39,659 nucleotides of DNA from Planctomycetota bacterium (GCA_013152475.1 JAADGH010000098.1:1-39659), one strand, 5' to 3'; shown: positions 22,905 through 31,171, counted from the stretch's first letter. The notes: generated by a model from the sequence alone, not told the origin. Numbers and translations: made by a program.

Positions 22905-23893
22905 GGCTTCGATTCGATAATGCCGAGGTCCACGGGCCCGCCCTTGTCGTCGGAATCGACGATCACCTTCTTCAGTTTCGGGAGGACCTCCTCCATCGCC
23001 TCGATATAGAGCCGGAGGGCCGTCACCTCCTTGGCCTGTTTGTACTCCCCGTACAGGTCGTCGAACCGCTCCGCTTCGCCCTTGGCGACCTCGACGCGGT
23101 CGTGGCGGTAGGCCCCGGCGTCGTTGAGCAGGGCGTCGGCCTGGGCCTCAGCGGCCCGGATGCGGTTCTCGCGATCGGCCTCGGCCTGGTGGATCAGTCG
23201 CTCCTTTTCGGCCTTGGCGCTCTGCACGTCGTAGAACGCCTCGGCCACCTCACGCGGGGGCGAGGTCGCCAGGAGGTTCACCGCCGTCACGCGAATGCCC
23301 GGCTGGTGCAGGGCCATCTCGCGCTCCAGTTCCGCGCGAACGTCGTTCGCAATCGTCACCCGCGCCGCGCCCACGAGGTCGTCCACGTTCACCGACGATA
23401 CCGCCCGGGTCAGGCAGCTCTCCGCCTCCGTTCGCAGGATGACCACGGGGTCGCGCGCGCCAAAGAGGAACGCGATGGGATTGCCGAGGGTGTATTGCAC
23501 GGACATCCGCAGGCGCATGATGTTCTGATCGCCGGTGAGAAACTCCGACGCCGCCGGGTTCGCGGGCCGCCCCAGCAGGGAGTCGGCGGGCTGGTAGCCC
23601 ACGGTGATCGTCCTCGTCTCCGTAGGCCGGACCCGGTTCAGACGCGTGATCGGCCACGGCAGGCGGTAGTGCAGCCCCGGTTGGAGGATCTCCGGCACCG
23701 GTTTTCCGTCGATCACGGTGAACGCGACGCGGCCGAACCGGCGAACCACCCCCGCCTCGTTCGGTCTGATGACGCAGATGCCCGAGCAGAGATAGGCGAG
23801 GAGCAGGAGGGCGGTGATCGCACGGATCACCGTTCGCCCCGGTCTCCGAATCTCGCCGGGTTGCTTCTTGCGTTGTGGTTCGGGATCGGTCAT
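22901..23893 (-). CDS. HflK-like SPFH (prohibitin-type) membrane protein
   Basis: 330 residues. A basic cytoplasmic N-tail precedes one membrane helix (about 23-42, VIRAITALLLLAYLCSGIC). The SPFH1 region starts with NEAGVVRRFGRV and PGLHYRLPWPITRLNRV, and SPFH2 follows (LRMSVQYTLGNPIAFLF, ESCLTRAVSSV). A long Ala/Glu-rich coiled coil (about 225-285) leads to the HflK-like tail (ALRLYIEAMEEVLPKLKKVIVDSDD). In model bacteria HflK and HflC alternate in a large cage that encloses and modulates the FtsH protease. Start and stop overlap both neighbours by 4 bp. It is one of two HflK-type proteins in this operon; the other is fused to a P-type ATPase. Confidence 0.9.
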   Translation of the reverse strand: MTDPEPQRKKQPGEIRRPGRTVIRAITALLLLAYLCSGICVIRPNEAGVVRRFGRVAFTVIDGKPVPEILQPGLHYRLPWPITRLNRVRPTETRTITVGYQPADSLLGRPANPAASEFLTGDQNIMRLRMSVQYTLGNPIAFLFGARDPVVILRTEAESCLTRAVSSVNVDDLVGAARVTIANDVRAELEREMALHQPGIRVTAVNLLATSPPREVAEAFYDVQSAKAEKERLIHQAEADRENRIRAAEAQADALLNDAGAYRHDRVEVAKGEAERFDDLYGEYKQAKEVTALRLYIEAMEEVLPKLKKVIVDSDDKGGPVDLGIIESKP

Positions 23894-24912
23894 TTTGCCG
23901 GTTTCGTCTTCGGTTTTTCCGGTTTGGCCTCGGACTTCGTGGCGGGAAGCTCCCCGCGGCTCAGGAGCTTGAGCAGCTCCGAGTTCCCGGAAAGGACGAC
24001 GGTCGTGTTTTCATTGAGAAACTTTCGATACGCATCCAGCGTTCGGACCAGTCGATAGAAGTCCGGGTCCTTGCTGTGGGCCTTTGCGTAGATGGCCGTG
24101 GCATTGGCGTCGGCCTTGCCCTTGATCTGCTCGGCGTCGCGGCGGGCATCGGCCAGGATCTTCTTGGCCTCGGCCTCCGCCTTGGATACGATACGCTTGG
24201 CCTGGAGCTGCCCCTCCGCCCGGAACTGGGTTGCCTTCGTTCGGCGCTCTTCACGCATGCGCTCGAACACGGCCTTCTTGTTTTTTTCCGGCAGGCCGAT
24301 GCGCTTGATCCGAATGTCTTCGATCTCCACGCAGAGGTTGTTCCGGGCCACCTCACGGCAGGCGAGCAGAACGGATTTTTCGATCTCGTCAATATCGACG
24401 TCATCGGGATTCGTAGAGGCGAGGGCCGAAATCTCGTGCCGGCCCAGCGTCGCGGAGATCTTGCTCGCTACGATCTCCTGCAGCCGCCGCTCCGCCTCGA
24501 CCATGCTGCCGTTCACGGCGCTGAAGAACTTGCGCGGGCCGTCCAACAGGGCCTTCTTCTCCTCGCCGGTTGCCTTTTCCGCCATCGCGGGCGAGTGGAG
24601 ACCCCGGATACGCCAGTTGACGAAATAGTCCACCACCACATTCGACCCGACCCCGCTCTTCTTTTCGGCCGTGGCCTTGGAGCCGAGCAGGCATTCCGCC
24701 GGGCTCGGATCAAAGGTCTGGAGGCGTTTGTCCAGGCGAATGGCGGAGTACCACGGCATCTTCATGTGAAGGCCCGGCTGGTAGATCGGGTGTCCGACCA
24801 CTTCGCCGAAGCGCGTGACCATCACGTACTCCGTCTCATCCACCGGCAGCACAACCCGCCAGACGGCGATCAGGACGATTGCGATCGCGACTAAGATCGA
24901 CAGTTTCTTCAT
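23890..24912 (-). CDS. HflC-like SPFH membrane protein
   Basis: 340 residues. One N-terminal membrane helix (about 5-22, SILVAIAIVLIAVWRVVL) is followed by an SPFH domain (DETEYVMVTRFGEV, YQPGLHMKMPWYSAIRLDKR, NVVVDYFVNWRI). Residues about 200-280 carry the HflC-type helix with the IDIRIKRI-like segment EIEDIRIKRIGLPEKNKKAV and FERMREERRTKATQFRAEG, then AEAEAKKILADARRDAEQIKG and a DPDFYRLVRTLDAYRKF motif typical of HflC. The tail is Lys/Pro-rich. HflC normally pairs with HflK; here two HflK-type partners are available. It overlaps the HflK-like gene by 4 bp and lies 21 nt after the ATPase fusion gene. Confidence 0.92.
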   Translation of the reverse strand: MKKLSILVAIAIVLIAVWRVVLPVDETEYVMVTRFGEVVGHPIYQPGLHMKMPWYSAIRLDKRLQTFDPSPAECLLGSKATAEKKSGVGSNVVVDYFVNWRIRGLHSPAMAEKATGEEKKALLDGPRKFFSAVNGSMVEAERRLQEIVASKISATLGRHEISALASTNPDDVDIDEIEKSVLLACREVARNNLCVEIEDIRIKRIGLPEKNKKAVFERMREERRTKATQFRAEGQLQAKRIVSKAEAEAKKILADARRDAEQIKGKADANATAIYAKAHSKDPDFYRLVRTLDAYRKFLNENTTVVLSGNSELLKLLSRGELPATKSEAKPEKPKTKPAK

Positions 24913-24933
24913 CTTCGTTCCTCGTCGAAAGTG

Positions 24934-27900
24934 TTACTCCGGCACTCGCTCTTCCCGCTCTGTGGGGAAGCGGTATGTCGGCTCCGGCTGCTCCTCCCGG
25001 GTGATCTTTCTCGGCTCGATGGTGATCCCTCTCTGGCCGAACAGGTAGATCTCATACTTCCCTTTCCGGCTCTGGTCGAGGATCACCTTCCGCAGCGGGG
25101 CAAGCGAGGTCTCCACCGTTTCCATGAACAGCCGAAAGCCGGTCACCTCGGGCGCCTTGGCATAGGCCTTGCGGATGAGCGCAAAGGCCCCGGCGCGTCC
25201 CTCGGCGAGATTCACCCGCTCGCTCTGATAGGCCCCCGCATCTTCGACCAGGGCGGTGGCCTCGCCCTCCGCCGTCGCCACCGCCCGGATGGCAGTGGCC
25301 TGCCCCCGGTTGATCATGGCATGCATCTCTTCATATGCGCTCGACACCGCCCGGAAGTCGGGAACCACATCCACCGGCGGATGCACGTCCTGCAAGAGCA
25401 CCCGCTCAATCCTGACGCCGCAGCCGTACTCGTCCACCAGCGCCTGCATCCGTTTCGCGGTCTCTTTCTCAATCTTCGCTCGTTCGCTGGCCAAGAGCGA
25501 CATCAGCCGCGTCTCCGCCACCACCGAGCAGATGGCCCGCTGCGCGCAGTCACGCAGGCACTTCTCCATATTGGCGATGTGGAAGACATAGCTCACCGGG
25601 TCCACGATCCGATAGTGCAGCACCAGCGTCGTCTCGGCCAGCACCTCGTCGCCGGTAAGCATGGTGGCCTCGTCGTTTTTTTTCTTGTACCAGCCGGCGG
25701 TGTGCTTGAGGCCCCATTCATAGGCCGTGGGCTGCGCCAGCGTCTGGCCAGGTGCGACGGTCGTCCGCCGAAGTCCGACTTCCAAGGGGTGCACCCGACC
25801 CACGGCCACATTGTCCACCCGGCCCATCGGCCACGGCAGGCGGTAGTGCAGCCCCGGCGGAGTCGGTCCGCCGACCATCCGGCCGAAGCGCCGTTCGATC
25901 CCCACCTCTCCGGGCTGGACGGCATAGAACCCGCTCAGGGCGTAGAGCAGCACGAGCAGGACCGCCAGTCCCTCTGCAATGGCCGCGCGTCGCTGCCATG
26001 CGCCGCGGCATGCGCCAGGCAGGTCCTCCTGGGAGAAGGCCTTCACCCGCGCCACGATTCTCCCGGGTCGCGTCTCGTAGAACCGCCCCGCAACCAGCAG
26101 CCGAAGCGAGTTCAGGCACACCAGCAGGGAGCTGACCTGATGGAGGACTGCTGCGATGACCGGTGTGGCCCAGCCCGTGGCCGCCGCCAGGACGCCGACG
26201 GCGTTGAAGGCGAGGGCGAACCAGAGGAGGTTCGACTTGATCGTGGATACGGTCCGGCGGCTCACGTCGATCGTCTCGGCCAGGCGCGACAGGTCGTCGG
26301 TCGTGAAGACGATGTCCGCAGCGTTCATGGCAATGTCCGTGCCGATGCCCCCCATGGCGATGCCCACGTCCGCCGTTGCGAGGGACGGGGCGTCGTTGAT
26401 CCCGTCGCCGATCATGGCGACCTTCCGTCCCTCGGCCTGCATCCGCTTGATCGCCTCCACCTTCTCGCCGGGGAGCAACCCGGCGCTCCAGTTTCGGATG
26501 CCCGCCTGCCGGGCGATCCTCGCGGCGGTGCGCTCGTGATCCCCGGTGAGCAAGGAGATGTGCTGGATGCCGGATGCCTTCAGGTCCTTAACCGTTTCGC
26601 GGGCCGCCTCCCGGAGCGTGTCCTCCACGCCGATGGCTCCGACCAGGCCATCGCCGTGGGCCACGAGGACGACCGTGTGGCCGGCTTGGGCCATGGCGTC
26701 CAGCGCCCGGGCAGCTTGCGCCGGGATATCGATCTCGCTCTGTTCCATGAGCTTCCTGCCGCCGACCAGGAGCGGCTTTCCGTCCAGCTCCGCCTTCACC
26801 CCCAGCCCTGGCAGCGGGGTGAAGCCCTCGACGGGCGAGATCGGCGCGCCCTGTTCTTTCGCATGGGTCACGATCAGTTCGGCGAGGAGATGCTCCGAGT
26901 TCTGCTCGACGGAGGCCGCCAGCGACAGGACGTCCTTCTCGGCGCCGTCGCCGAAAGGGGTGATCTCGGCAATCGTGGGCTCGCCGCGGGTCAGGGTGCC
27001 GGTCTTGTCGAAGACGACGGCGTCTACTTCCCCGGCGGCCTCCAGGGGAATGCCGCCCTTGACCAGGATGCCGCTCCGGGCAAGTCGTCCCAGCGCAGCC
27101 ACGACGGCGGTGGGCGTGGCCAGGATCAGGGCGCAGGGACACGCAACGATGAGGACGGAAACCGCCCGCACGATAGAGTTAACCCCCTCGCCGGCATACC
27201 TCTTCGAGATGAGGTAGGTCAGGATGGCGATGGCGATGACTGCGGGGACGAAGAATTTGGCGTATCGATCCACGCGCCGCTGGACGGGGGCCTTGCTCTC
27301 TTCCGCCTCTTCGATCAGGTGGATGATCTCGGCTAACTTTGTGTCCTCGCCGACGGCGGTCACCTCGATCTCCAGGCGGCCCGGGCCGTTGATCGTGCCG
27401 GCGAACGTGTCGCTCCCGGTCTCCTTGGTCGCCGGCATGGACTCGCCGGTGATCGGGGACTGGTCCACCGAGGACCGGCCCTGGACGACGTCCCCGTCCA
27501 CGGGGATGCGCTCGCCGGGGCGGACGATGACGACATCGCCCCTCGCTACGTCCTCGATGGGGACCCTCTTCTCCTCTCCGTCGCGGCGGACGCGGGCCTG
27601 CTCGGGGGAGAGGTCTAAGAGCTTGCGAATGGCGCCGCGGGTGCGATCCACGGCGAAGATCTCGAGCCCCTCGCCGATGAGCATGATAAAGATCACCTCG
27701 GCGGCGGCGGCGTATTCCTTGATAACCAGGGCCGCGACCGCGGCGATGGCGATGGCCAGGTCGGCGGCGATCTCGCGGCGGAAGAGGCCCCGGATGGCCT
27801 CCAGGAAAATCCGGTAGCCCCCGATGAGAGTCAGGAAGATGGCGACGTTCCAGCCCCGAATCTCCCGGAAATAGGCGAACCAGGCGGGAAGGAGCTCGGC

Positions 27901-28005
27901 GAACCGGCTGGACGCGACAACGTTCAGCAGGAGCAAGACGCCGATGGCGGCCGTGAACCCGATGTGAACCTTCAGGTTTGTTTCTTCGTGTTCAGTGTGT
28001 TTCAC
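24934..28005 (-). CDS. Heavy-metal P1B-type ATPase fused to an HflK-type SPFH domain
   Basis: 1023 residues in one frame, starting at GTG 28005. Residues 1-645 are a heavy-metal P-type ATPase without an N-terminal metal-binding HMA domain: actuator TGES 186-189, CPC transport motif 289-291, phosphorylation site DKTGT 333-337, TGDH 487-490 and hinge GDGIND 533-538. The usual SEHPL box reads SEHLL (370-374). TM7 and TM8 carry FN (600-601) and HQVSS (622-626). These resemble the YN and MxxSS of copper pumps more than the Asp of zinc pumps. After a linker, a membrane helix (about 675-694) starts an HflK-like module: EVGIERRFGRM, PGLHYRLPWP, the SPFH helices and a C-terminal FRLFMETVETSLAPLRKVILD. 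The fusion tethers a metal pump to an SPFH scaffold. Metal and direction are inferred. Confidence 0.92.
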   Translation of the reverse strand: MKHTEHEETNLKVHIGFTAAIGVLLLLNVVASSRFAELLPAWFAYFREIRGWNVAIFLTLIGGYRIFLEAIRGLFRREIAADLAIAIAAVAALVIKEYAAAAEVIFIMLIGEGLEIFAVDRTRGAIRKLLDLSPEQARVRRDGEEKRVPIEDVARGDVVIVRPGERIPVDGDVVQGRSSVDQSPITGESMPATKETGSDTFAGTINGPGRLEIEVTAVGEDTKLAEIIHLIEEAEESKAPVQRRVDRYAKFFVPAVIAIAILTYLISKRYAGEGVNSIVRAVSVLIVACPCALILATPTAVVAALGRLARSGILVKGGIPLEAAGEVDAVVFDKTGTLTRGEPTIAEITPFGDGAEKDVLSLAASVEQNSEHLLAELIVTHAKEQGAPISPVEGFTPLPGLGVKAELDGKPLLVGGRKLMEQSEIDIPAQAARALDAMAQAGHTVVLVAHGDGLVGAIGVEDTLREAARETVKDLKASGIQHISLLTGDHERTAARIARQAGIRNWSAGLLPGEKVEAIKRMQAEGRKVAMIGDGINDAPSLATADVGIAMGGIGTDIAMNAADIVFTTDDLSRLAETIDVSRRTVSTIKSNLLWFALAFNAVGVLAAATGWATPVIAAVLHQVSSLLVCLNSLRLLVAGRFYETRPGRIVARVKAFSQEDLPGACRGAWQRRAAIAEGLAVLLVLLYALSGFYAVQPGEVGIERRFGRMVGGPTPPGLHYRLPWPMGRVDNVAVGRVHPLEVGLRRTTVAPGQTLAQPTAYEWGLKHTAGWYKKKNDEATMLTGDEVLAETTLVLHYRIVDPVSYVFHIANMEKCLRDCAQRAICSVVAETRLMSLLASERAKIEKETAKRMQALVDEYGCGVRIERVLLQDVHPPVDVVPDFRAVSSAYEEMHAMINRGQATAIRAVATAEGEATALVEDAGAYQSERVNLAEGRAGAFALIRKAYAKAPEVTGFRLFMETVETSLAPLRKVILDQSRKGKYEIYLFGQRGITIEPRKITREEQPEPTYRFPTEREERVPE

Positions 28006-28014
28006 GGGGCTAAC

Positions 28015-28677
28015 TTACAGCTGCTCGATGTGGAGGCCCTTCTTGCGGAGCCGCCGGGCGTTCTCGCGGATCATCTCCTTGACATTGATCGGGTCTTCGA
28101 TCCCGATCAACAACTGGTCCTGGTCGGTGGTGTCGGTGGGGGTCTTGGCCAGCACGTCGCCCACATTGAAGGCCCGCTGGATGATGTTCTGCTTTACAAG
28201 CACATCGTCCACGCGGATGAGCTCGGCCTCATCGATGGCCTTGCTCAGGAAGCCCCGCTCGATGAAGAGGCGCTCGGTGGTGATGCGGTACTTGAGCGTG
28301 AGCTTGCGCTTCAGCACCTTGACCAGGAGGACGGCGAAGAGGATGAACCAGATGGCCAGCTCGGCATAGCCGATAATCCGGAGACCGGAAAGGTTCTTGG
28401 CCCAGATGACAATGAACAGGATGAGGAAGATTATGCCAAGGGCAAGCAGGCCCACAAACCAGTGCCCAAACGCCTTCCAGGACGGTCGTCCCTCCCACAG
28501 CTTCCCCTCTTTCTCGTCCGCCTCTTCCCTCTGGTCCTCCCTGTCGGCAAGTTGCTCGATGGGCGACTTTTCCTCGTCCGTCTGCGCCTGCTCGGCGCTT
28601 TCGCCTATCTTCGAGCCGCACTTGTTGCAGAAATCGCTGTCGTCGCTGATGGTTGCGCCGCACTTCTTGCAGATCAT
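28015..28677 (-). CDS. Zinc-ribbon and bPH2-domain membrane protein
   Basis: 220 residues. A zinc ribbon (Cys3/Cys6 in ICKKC, Cys17/Cys20 in FCNKC) is followed by a charged linker, two membrane helices (about 75-95 and 104-122) and a bPH2 (YdbS/YdbT-like) domain. In that domain KLTLKYRITTERLFIERGFLSKAIDEAEL is the usual first hairpin, and VDDVLVKQNIIQRAFNVGDV the characteristic turn. bPH2 proteins are small membrane-surface beta barrels of unclear function. It is the first gene of the six-gene SPFH/P-type ATPase operon (9 nt from the next start). aaggag lies about 9 nt before the ATG, and a TATAAT -10 box is upstream. Confidence 0.85.
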   Translation of the reverse strand: MICKKCGATISDDSDFCNKCGSKIGESAEQAQTDEEKSPIEQLADREDQREEADEKEGKLWEGRPSWKAFGHWFVGLLALGIIFLILFIVIWAKNLSGLRIIGYAELAIWFILFAVLLVKVLKRKLTLKYRITTERLFIERGFLSKAIDEAELIRVDDVLVKQNIIQRAFNVGDVLAKTPTDTTDQDQLLIGIEDPINVKEMIRENARRLRKKGLHIEQL

Positions 28678-28741
28678 GGCCGTTTGCTCCTTATGGCACG
28701 GGTTTTCACATCCGGAGACAGGTCCCCATAGAACCCCTAAG

Positions 28742-28747
28742 ATTATA
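28742..28747 (-). promoter_or_regulatory. Probable -10 box for the SPFH/P-type ATPase operon
   Basis: A perfect minus-strand TATAAT lies about 65 nt before the ATG at 28677. No good -35 hexamer sits 16-18 nt upstream (the best is tcgcac), so it may need an activator or use another sigma factor. The divergent promoter at 28834-28863 is separate from it. Confidence 0.4.
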
Positions 28748-28833
28748 GTTTCTCATACGCCTCGGTGCGAGAAAAATCCCGCCAAGTGGCTGAAAAACCT
28801 GCCCCGCAACCGACAGGGCCGGCCAGAGAATCG

Positions 28834-28863
28834 TTGACACGGAAAAAGCGCAGGGGGTAAAAT
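28834..28863 (+). promoter_or_regulatory. Sigma-70 promoter for the DJ-1-like lipoprotein gene
   Basis: A consensus TTGACA (28834-28839), an 18-nt spacer, and TAAAAT (28858-28863). A start near 28870 gives a leader of about 35 nt before the ATG at 28905. Confidence 0.78.
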
Positions 28864-28904
28864 AAACGAGGAGGTTGTTGTCTTTTCAGATGGGAGGAAT
28901 TGAC

Positions 28905-29501
28905 ATGAAATTGCGGGCGCTGCCGCTGTTCCTGGGGATCGCCATCGCCTTCGGGTGCCGCACGGAGCCGGCGAAAACCGCAGACCTGAAGGGCAAGAAG
29001 GCCCTCATCATCATCGCGAAGAAGGGCTACCGCGACGAGGAACTGAACGAGTCCAGGTCCGCCCTGGAGAAGAGCGGCGCGGGTGTCACACTCGCCTGTT
29101 CGTCGCTTGGCACGGCCACGGGCATGCTCGGCGGCACGGCGGAGCCGACGATAGCCTTGAAGGACGTGAAGGTGGATGACTACGACGTGATTATCTTCGT
29201 TGGGGGCGTCGGCGCGGAGGAATACTTCGACAACCCGAAGGCCCACGAGATCGCGCGGGAGGCGGCGAAGAGCAAGCTCCTCTGCGCCATTTGCATCGCG
29301 CCCACTACGTTGGCCCGGGCCGGGGTGCTGAAGGGCAGGAGGGCTACGGTGTTTTCGTCGAAGAAGGGGGAGTTGACCAAGGGGGGCGCCGACTACACCG
29401 GCGCAGCCGTGCAGGTCGACGGCAACATCATCACGGCGAGCGGTCCCAAGGCAGCCCGCGGGTTCGCGAATGCCATCATCGATGTCTTGAGCGCGAAGTG
29501 A
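28905..29501 (+). CDS. DJ-1/PfpI family protein exported as a lipoprotein
   Basis: 198 residues. ATG 28905 follows ggaggaatt with normal spacing and reveals a lipoprotein signal (LRALPLFLGIAIAFGC, lipidation Cys at about 18). The mature part is a DJ-1/PfpI flavodoxin-like fold: KKALIIIAKKGYRDEEL (with the Glu that partners the active Cys), DYDVIIFVGGVGAEEYF, the nucleophile elbow LLCAICIAPTTLARAG, GRRATVFSSKKGEL and ITASGPKAARGFA. Family members act as glyoxalase/deglycase-like enzymes, peptidases or chaperones. A lipidated, extracytoplasmic form is unusual. It is followed 9 nt later by the 2H phosphoesterase gene. Confidence 0.88.
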   Translation: MKLRALPLFLGIAIAFGCRTEPAKTADLKGKKALIIIAKKGYRDEELNESRSALEKSGAGVTLACSSLGTATGMLGGTAEPTIALKDVKVDDYDVIIFVGGVGAEEYFDNPKAHEIAREAAKSKLLCAICIAPTTLARAGVLKGRRATVFSSKKGELTKGGADYTGAAVQVDGNIITASGPKAARGFANAIIDVLSAK

Positions 29502-29510
29502 AAGGGAGCC

Positions 29511-30038
29511 TTGCTTTACTCGGTTGTCCATTTCCCCTCTCCGGAAGTCATTGAGGCCGTTCGCCGCTACCAGGAACCCTATGTCGGAAGCTTCGAGGTG
29601 GACATCGCCCCCCACTTCACGATACACACCCCTTTCGAGTCCGGGTGTCCGCCCGGGCGGTTTGCGGCCATTCTGGAGTGTGTCTGTGCGGAGATCGAGC
29701 CCTTCCAGGCCCGCCTCGTGGGGGTTGACTCGTTCCAGGGAAAGAAGTTTGTTCTCTTCATGAAGCTGGCCGAGGAGTCCAGGATGTTTCGGCTCCAGGA
29801 GAAGATCGACGCGGCCATCACGGAGAAGGACTGGGACGATGTGCTCGGCCCCGGCACAATGCCTCGGCCTCATATAACCATCGGCTTTTTCGAGAAGCGG
29901 GAGGAATTGGAGCAGGCCGAGGCGAAGCTGGCCAACGAGAAGATCGACCTCGCCTGGACCGTGGACGCCGTCGATCTCATCGCCGAGGTCAAGCCGTCCA
30001 TCCTCAAGTCCGTCGGGACGTTTCGGCTGGGGGGGTAA
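29511..30038 (+). CDS. 2H phosphoesterase / 2'-5' RNA ligase-like protein
   Basis: 175 residues with both HxTx signatures of the 2H superfamily, His35 in APHFTIHTPF and His121 in RPHITIGFF, in the two-lobed symmetrical arrangement (FVLFMKLAEESRMFRLQEKI between them). Such enzymes hydrolyse or ligate 2',5' or cyclic phosphodiesters, often on RNA ends or cyclic nucleotides; the substrate is not predictable. The start must be TTG 29511, since an in-frame TGA lies 9 nt upstream. Its gggag is only 2 nt away, suggesting weak or coupled translation from the DJ-1-like gene. Confidence 0.82.
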   Translation: MLYSVVHFPSPEVIEAVRRYQEPYVGSFEVDIAPHFTIHTPFESGCPPGRFAAILECVCAEIEPFQARLVGVDSFQGKKFVLFMKLAEESRMFRLQEKIDAAITEKDWDDVLGPGTMPRPHITIGFFEKREELEQAEAKLANEKIDLAWTVDAVDLIAEVKPSILKSVGTFRLGG

Positions 30039-30121
30039 GTCGGTATGCCACGGCTTGCTGGCCAAACCATGCTCTCGGTCGCCGATTCAAGCCGCCCGTG
30101 CCATCCCCCTCCGTCCATCTG
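30039..30121. repeat. Convergent gap with degenerate palindrome, site C
   Basis: The gap lies between two convergent genes. It holds cggcttg (30051-30057) and caagccg (30088-30094) as an inverted repeat with a 30-nt loop. The word cacggcttgct (from 30049) is shared with the perfect palindrome at 15063-15080. No T-rich terminator is visible. Confidence 0.4.
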
Positions 30122-31171
30122 CTATCCGAGCGCCTCGACGACGAGGTCGCCCACCTCGGTGGTGGAGTAGCCCATCTTGCCGGCGCCGAGGTCTTTGATC
30201 TTTGTGGCGGTGAGGTCCATGACGGCCTGCTCGACCTCGCTCGCCGCCTGTTCTTGTCCCAGGAAATCGAGCATCATGCCCACGGCGCAGATGGCGGCGA
30301 GGGGGTTGATGACGTTCTTGCCGGTGTACTTCGGGGCCGAGCCGCCGATGGGCTCGAACATGGAGACGCCTTCGGGGTTGATGTTGCCGCCCGCGGCGAT
30401 GCCCATGCCGCCCTGGATCATGGCGCCGAGGTCGGTGATGATGTCGCCGAACATGTTGGTGGTGACGATGACGTCGAAGAATTCGGGGTTCTTCACCATC
30501 CACATGCACGTGGCGTCGACGTGGGCGTAATCGGGCTTCACATCGGGGTATTCCTTCTGCACTTCCTCAAACGTCCGCCACCAGAGATCGTGGGCATAGG
30601 TGAGAACGTTGGTCTTGGCGCAGAGGGTGAGCTGCTTCTTCTTTCGTTTTTGGGCAAGTTCGAAGGCGTAGCGCAGGCAGCGTTCGACGCCGAAACGGGT
30701 GGCCAACATCTCCTGTGTGGCCACCTCGTGGGGTGTGCCCTTGCGCAGGAAGCCGCCGCCGCCGAAGTAGAGGTCCTCGGTGTTCTCGCGGACGACGATG
30801 AAGTCGATGTCCTCCGGGCCTTTGTCCTTGAGGGGGCAATCGACGCCGGGGTAGAGCTTGACAGGGCGGAGGTTGATATATTGGTCCAGGTCGAAGCGTA
30901 GCCGGAGCAGGAGGCCCTTTTCGAGGATGCCTGGTTTGACATCGGGATGGCCGACGGCGCCGAGATAGATGGCGTCCACTTCCAGAAGCTCTTTGAAGAC
31001 GGAGTCGGGGAGGACCTCGCCGGTTTTCAGGTATCGGTTGCCGCCGATGTCGTATTCGACGGTTTCGTATTGAAAGCCTTTCTTTTCGCTGATGGCCTTG
31101 AGGACCTTGAGGCCCTCTCTCACCACTTCCGGTCCCGTGCCATCGCCGGGGATGACTGCGATCTTGTGCAT
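30122..31171 (-). CDS. leuB: 3-isopropylmalate dehydrogenase-type beta-decarboxylating dehydrogenase
   Basis: 349 residues of the isocitrate/isopropylmalate dehydrogenase family. It shows IAVIPGDGTGPEVV at the start, GAVGHPDVKPG, the substrate-binding segment LLLRLRFDLDQYINLRPVKL with the Arg residues of IPMDH, FIVVRENTEDLYFG, the VDATCMWMV region, the metal-ligand helix TNMFGDIITDLGAMI and the cofactor loop PIGGSAPKYTGKNVINPLA. IPMDH oxidises and decarboxylates 3-isopropylmalate with NAD+ in leucine synthesis. Tartrate/malate-type dehydrogenases are close relatives, and no other leu genes are nearby, so the symbol is probable only. It is the last gene of the minus-strand run, 30 nt after the radical SAM gene. 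Confidence 0.82.
   Translation of the reverse strand: MHKIAVIPGDGTGPEVVREGLKVLKAISEKKGFQYETVEYDIGGNRYLKTGEVLPDSVFKELLEVDAIYLGAVGHPDVKPGILEKGLLLRLRFDLDQYINLRPVKLYPGVDCPLKDKGPEDIDFIVVRENTEDLYFGGGGFLRKGTPHEVATQEMLATRFGVERCLRYAFELAQKRKKKQLTLCAKTNVLTYAHDLWWRTFEEVQKEYPDVKPDYAHVDATCMWMVKNPEFFDVIVTTNMFGDIITDLGAMIQGGMGIAAGGNINPEGVSMFEPIGGSAPKYTGKNVINPLAAICAVGMMLDFLGQEQAASEVEQAVMDLTATKIKDLGAGKMGYSTTEVGDLVVEALG

Noticed and set aside
24931..27336. An 801-codon plus-strand open frame opposite the P-type ATPase fusion
   Set aside because: Low-complexity Arg/Gly/His-rich translation with no family match, antisense to a gene with clear catalytic motifs.
28693..28709. Sigma-54-like box (tggcacgggttttcaca)
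   Set aside because: The conserved -12 GC is missing, and the distance and orientation fit neither flanking gene well.
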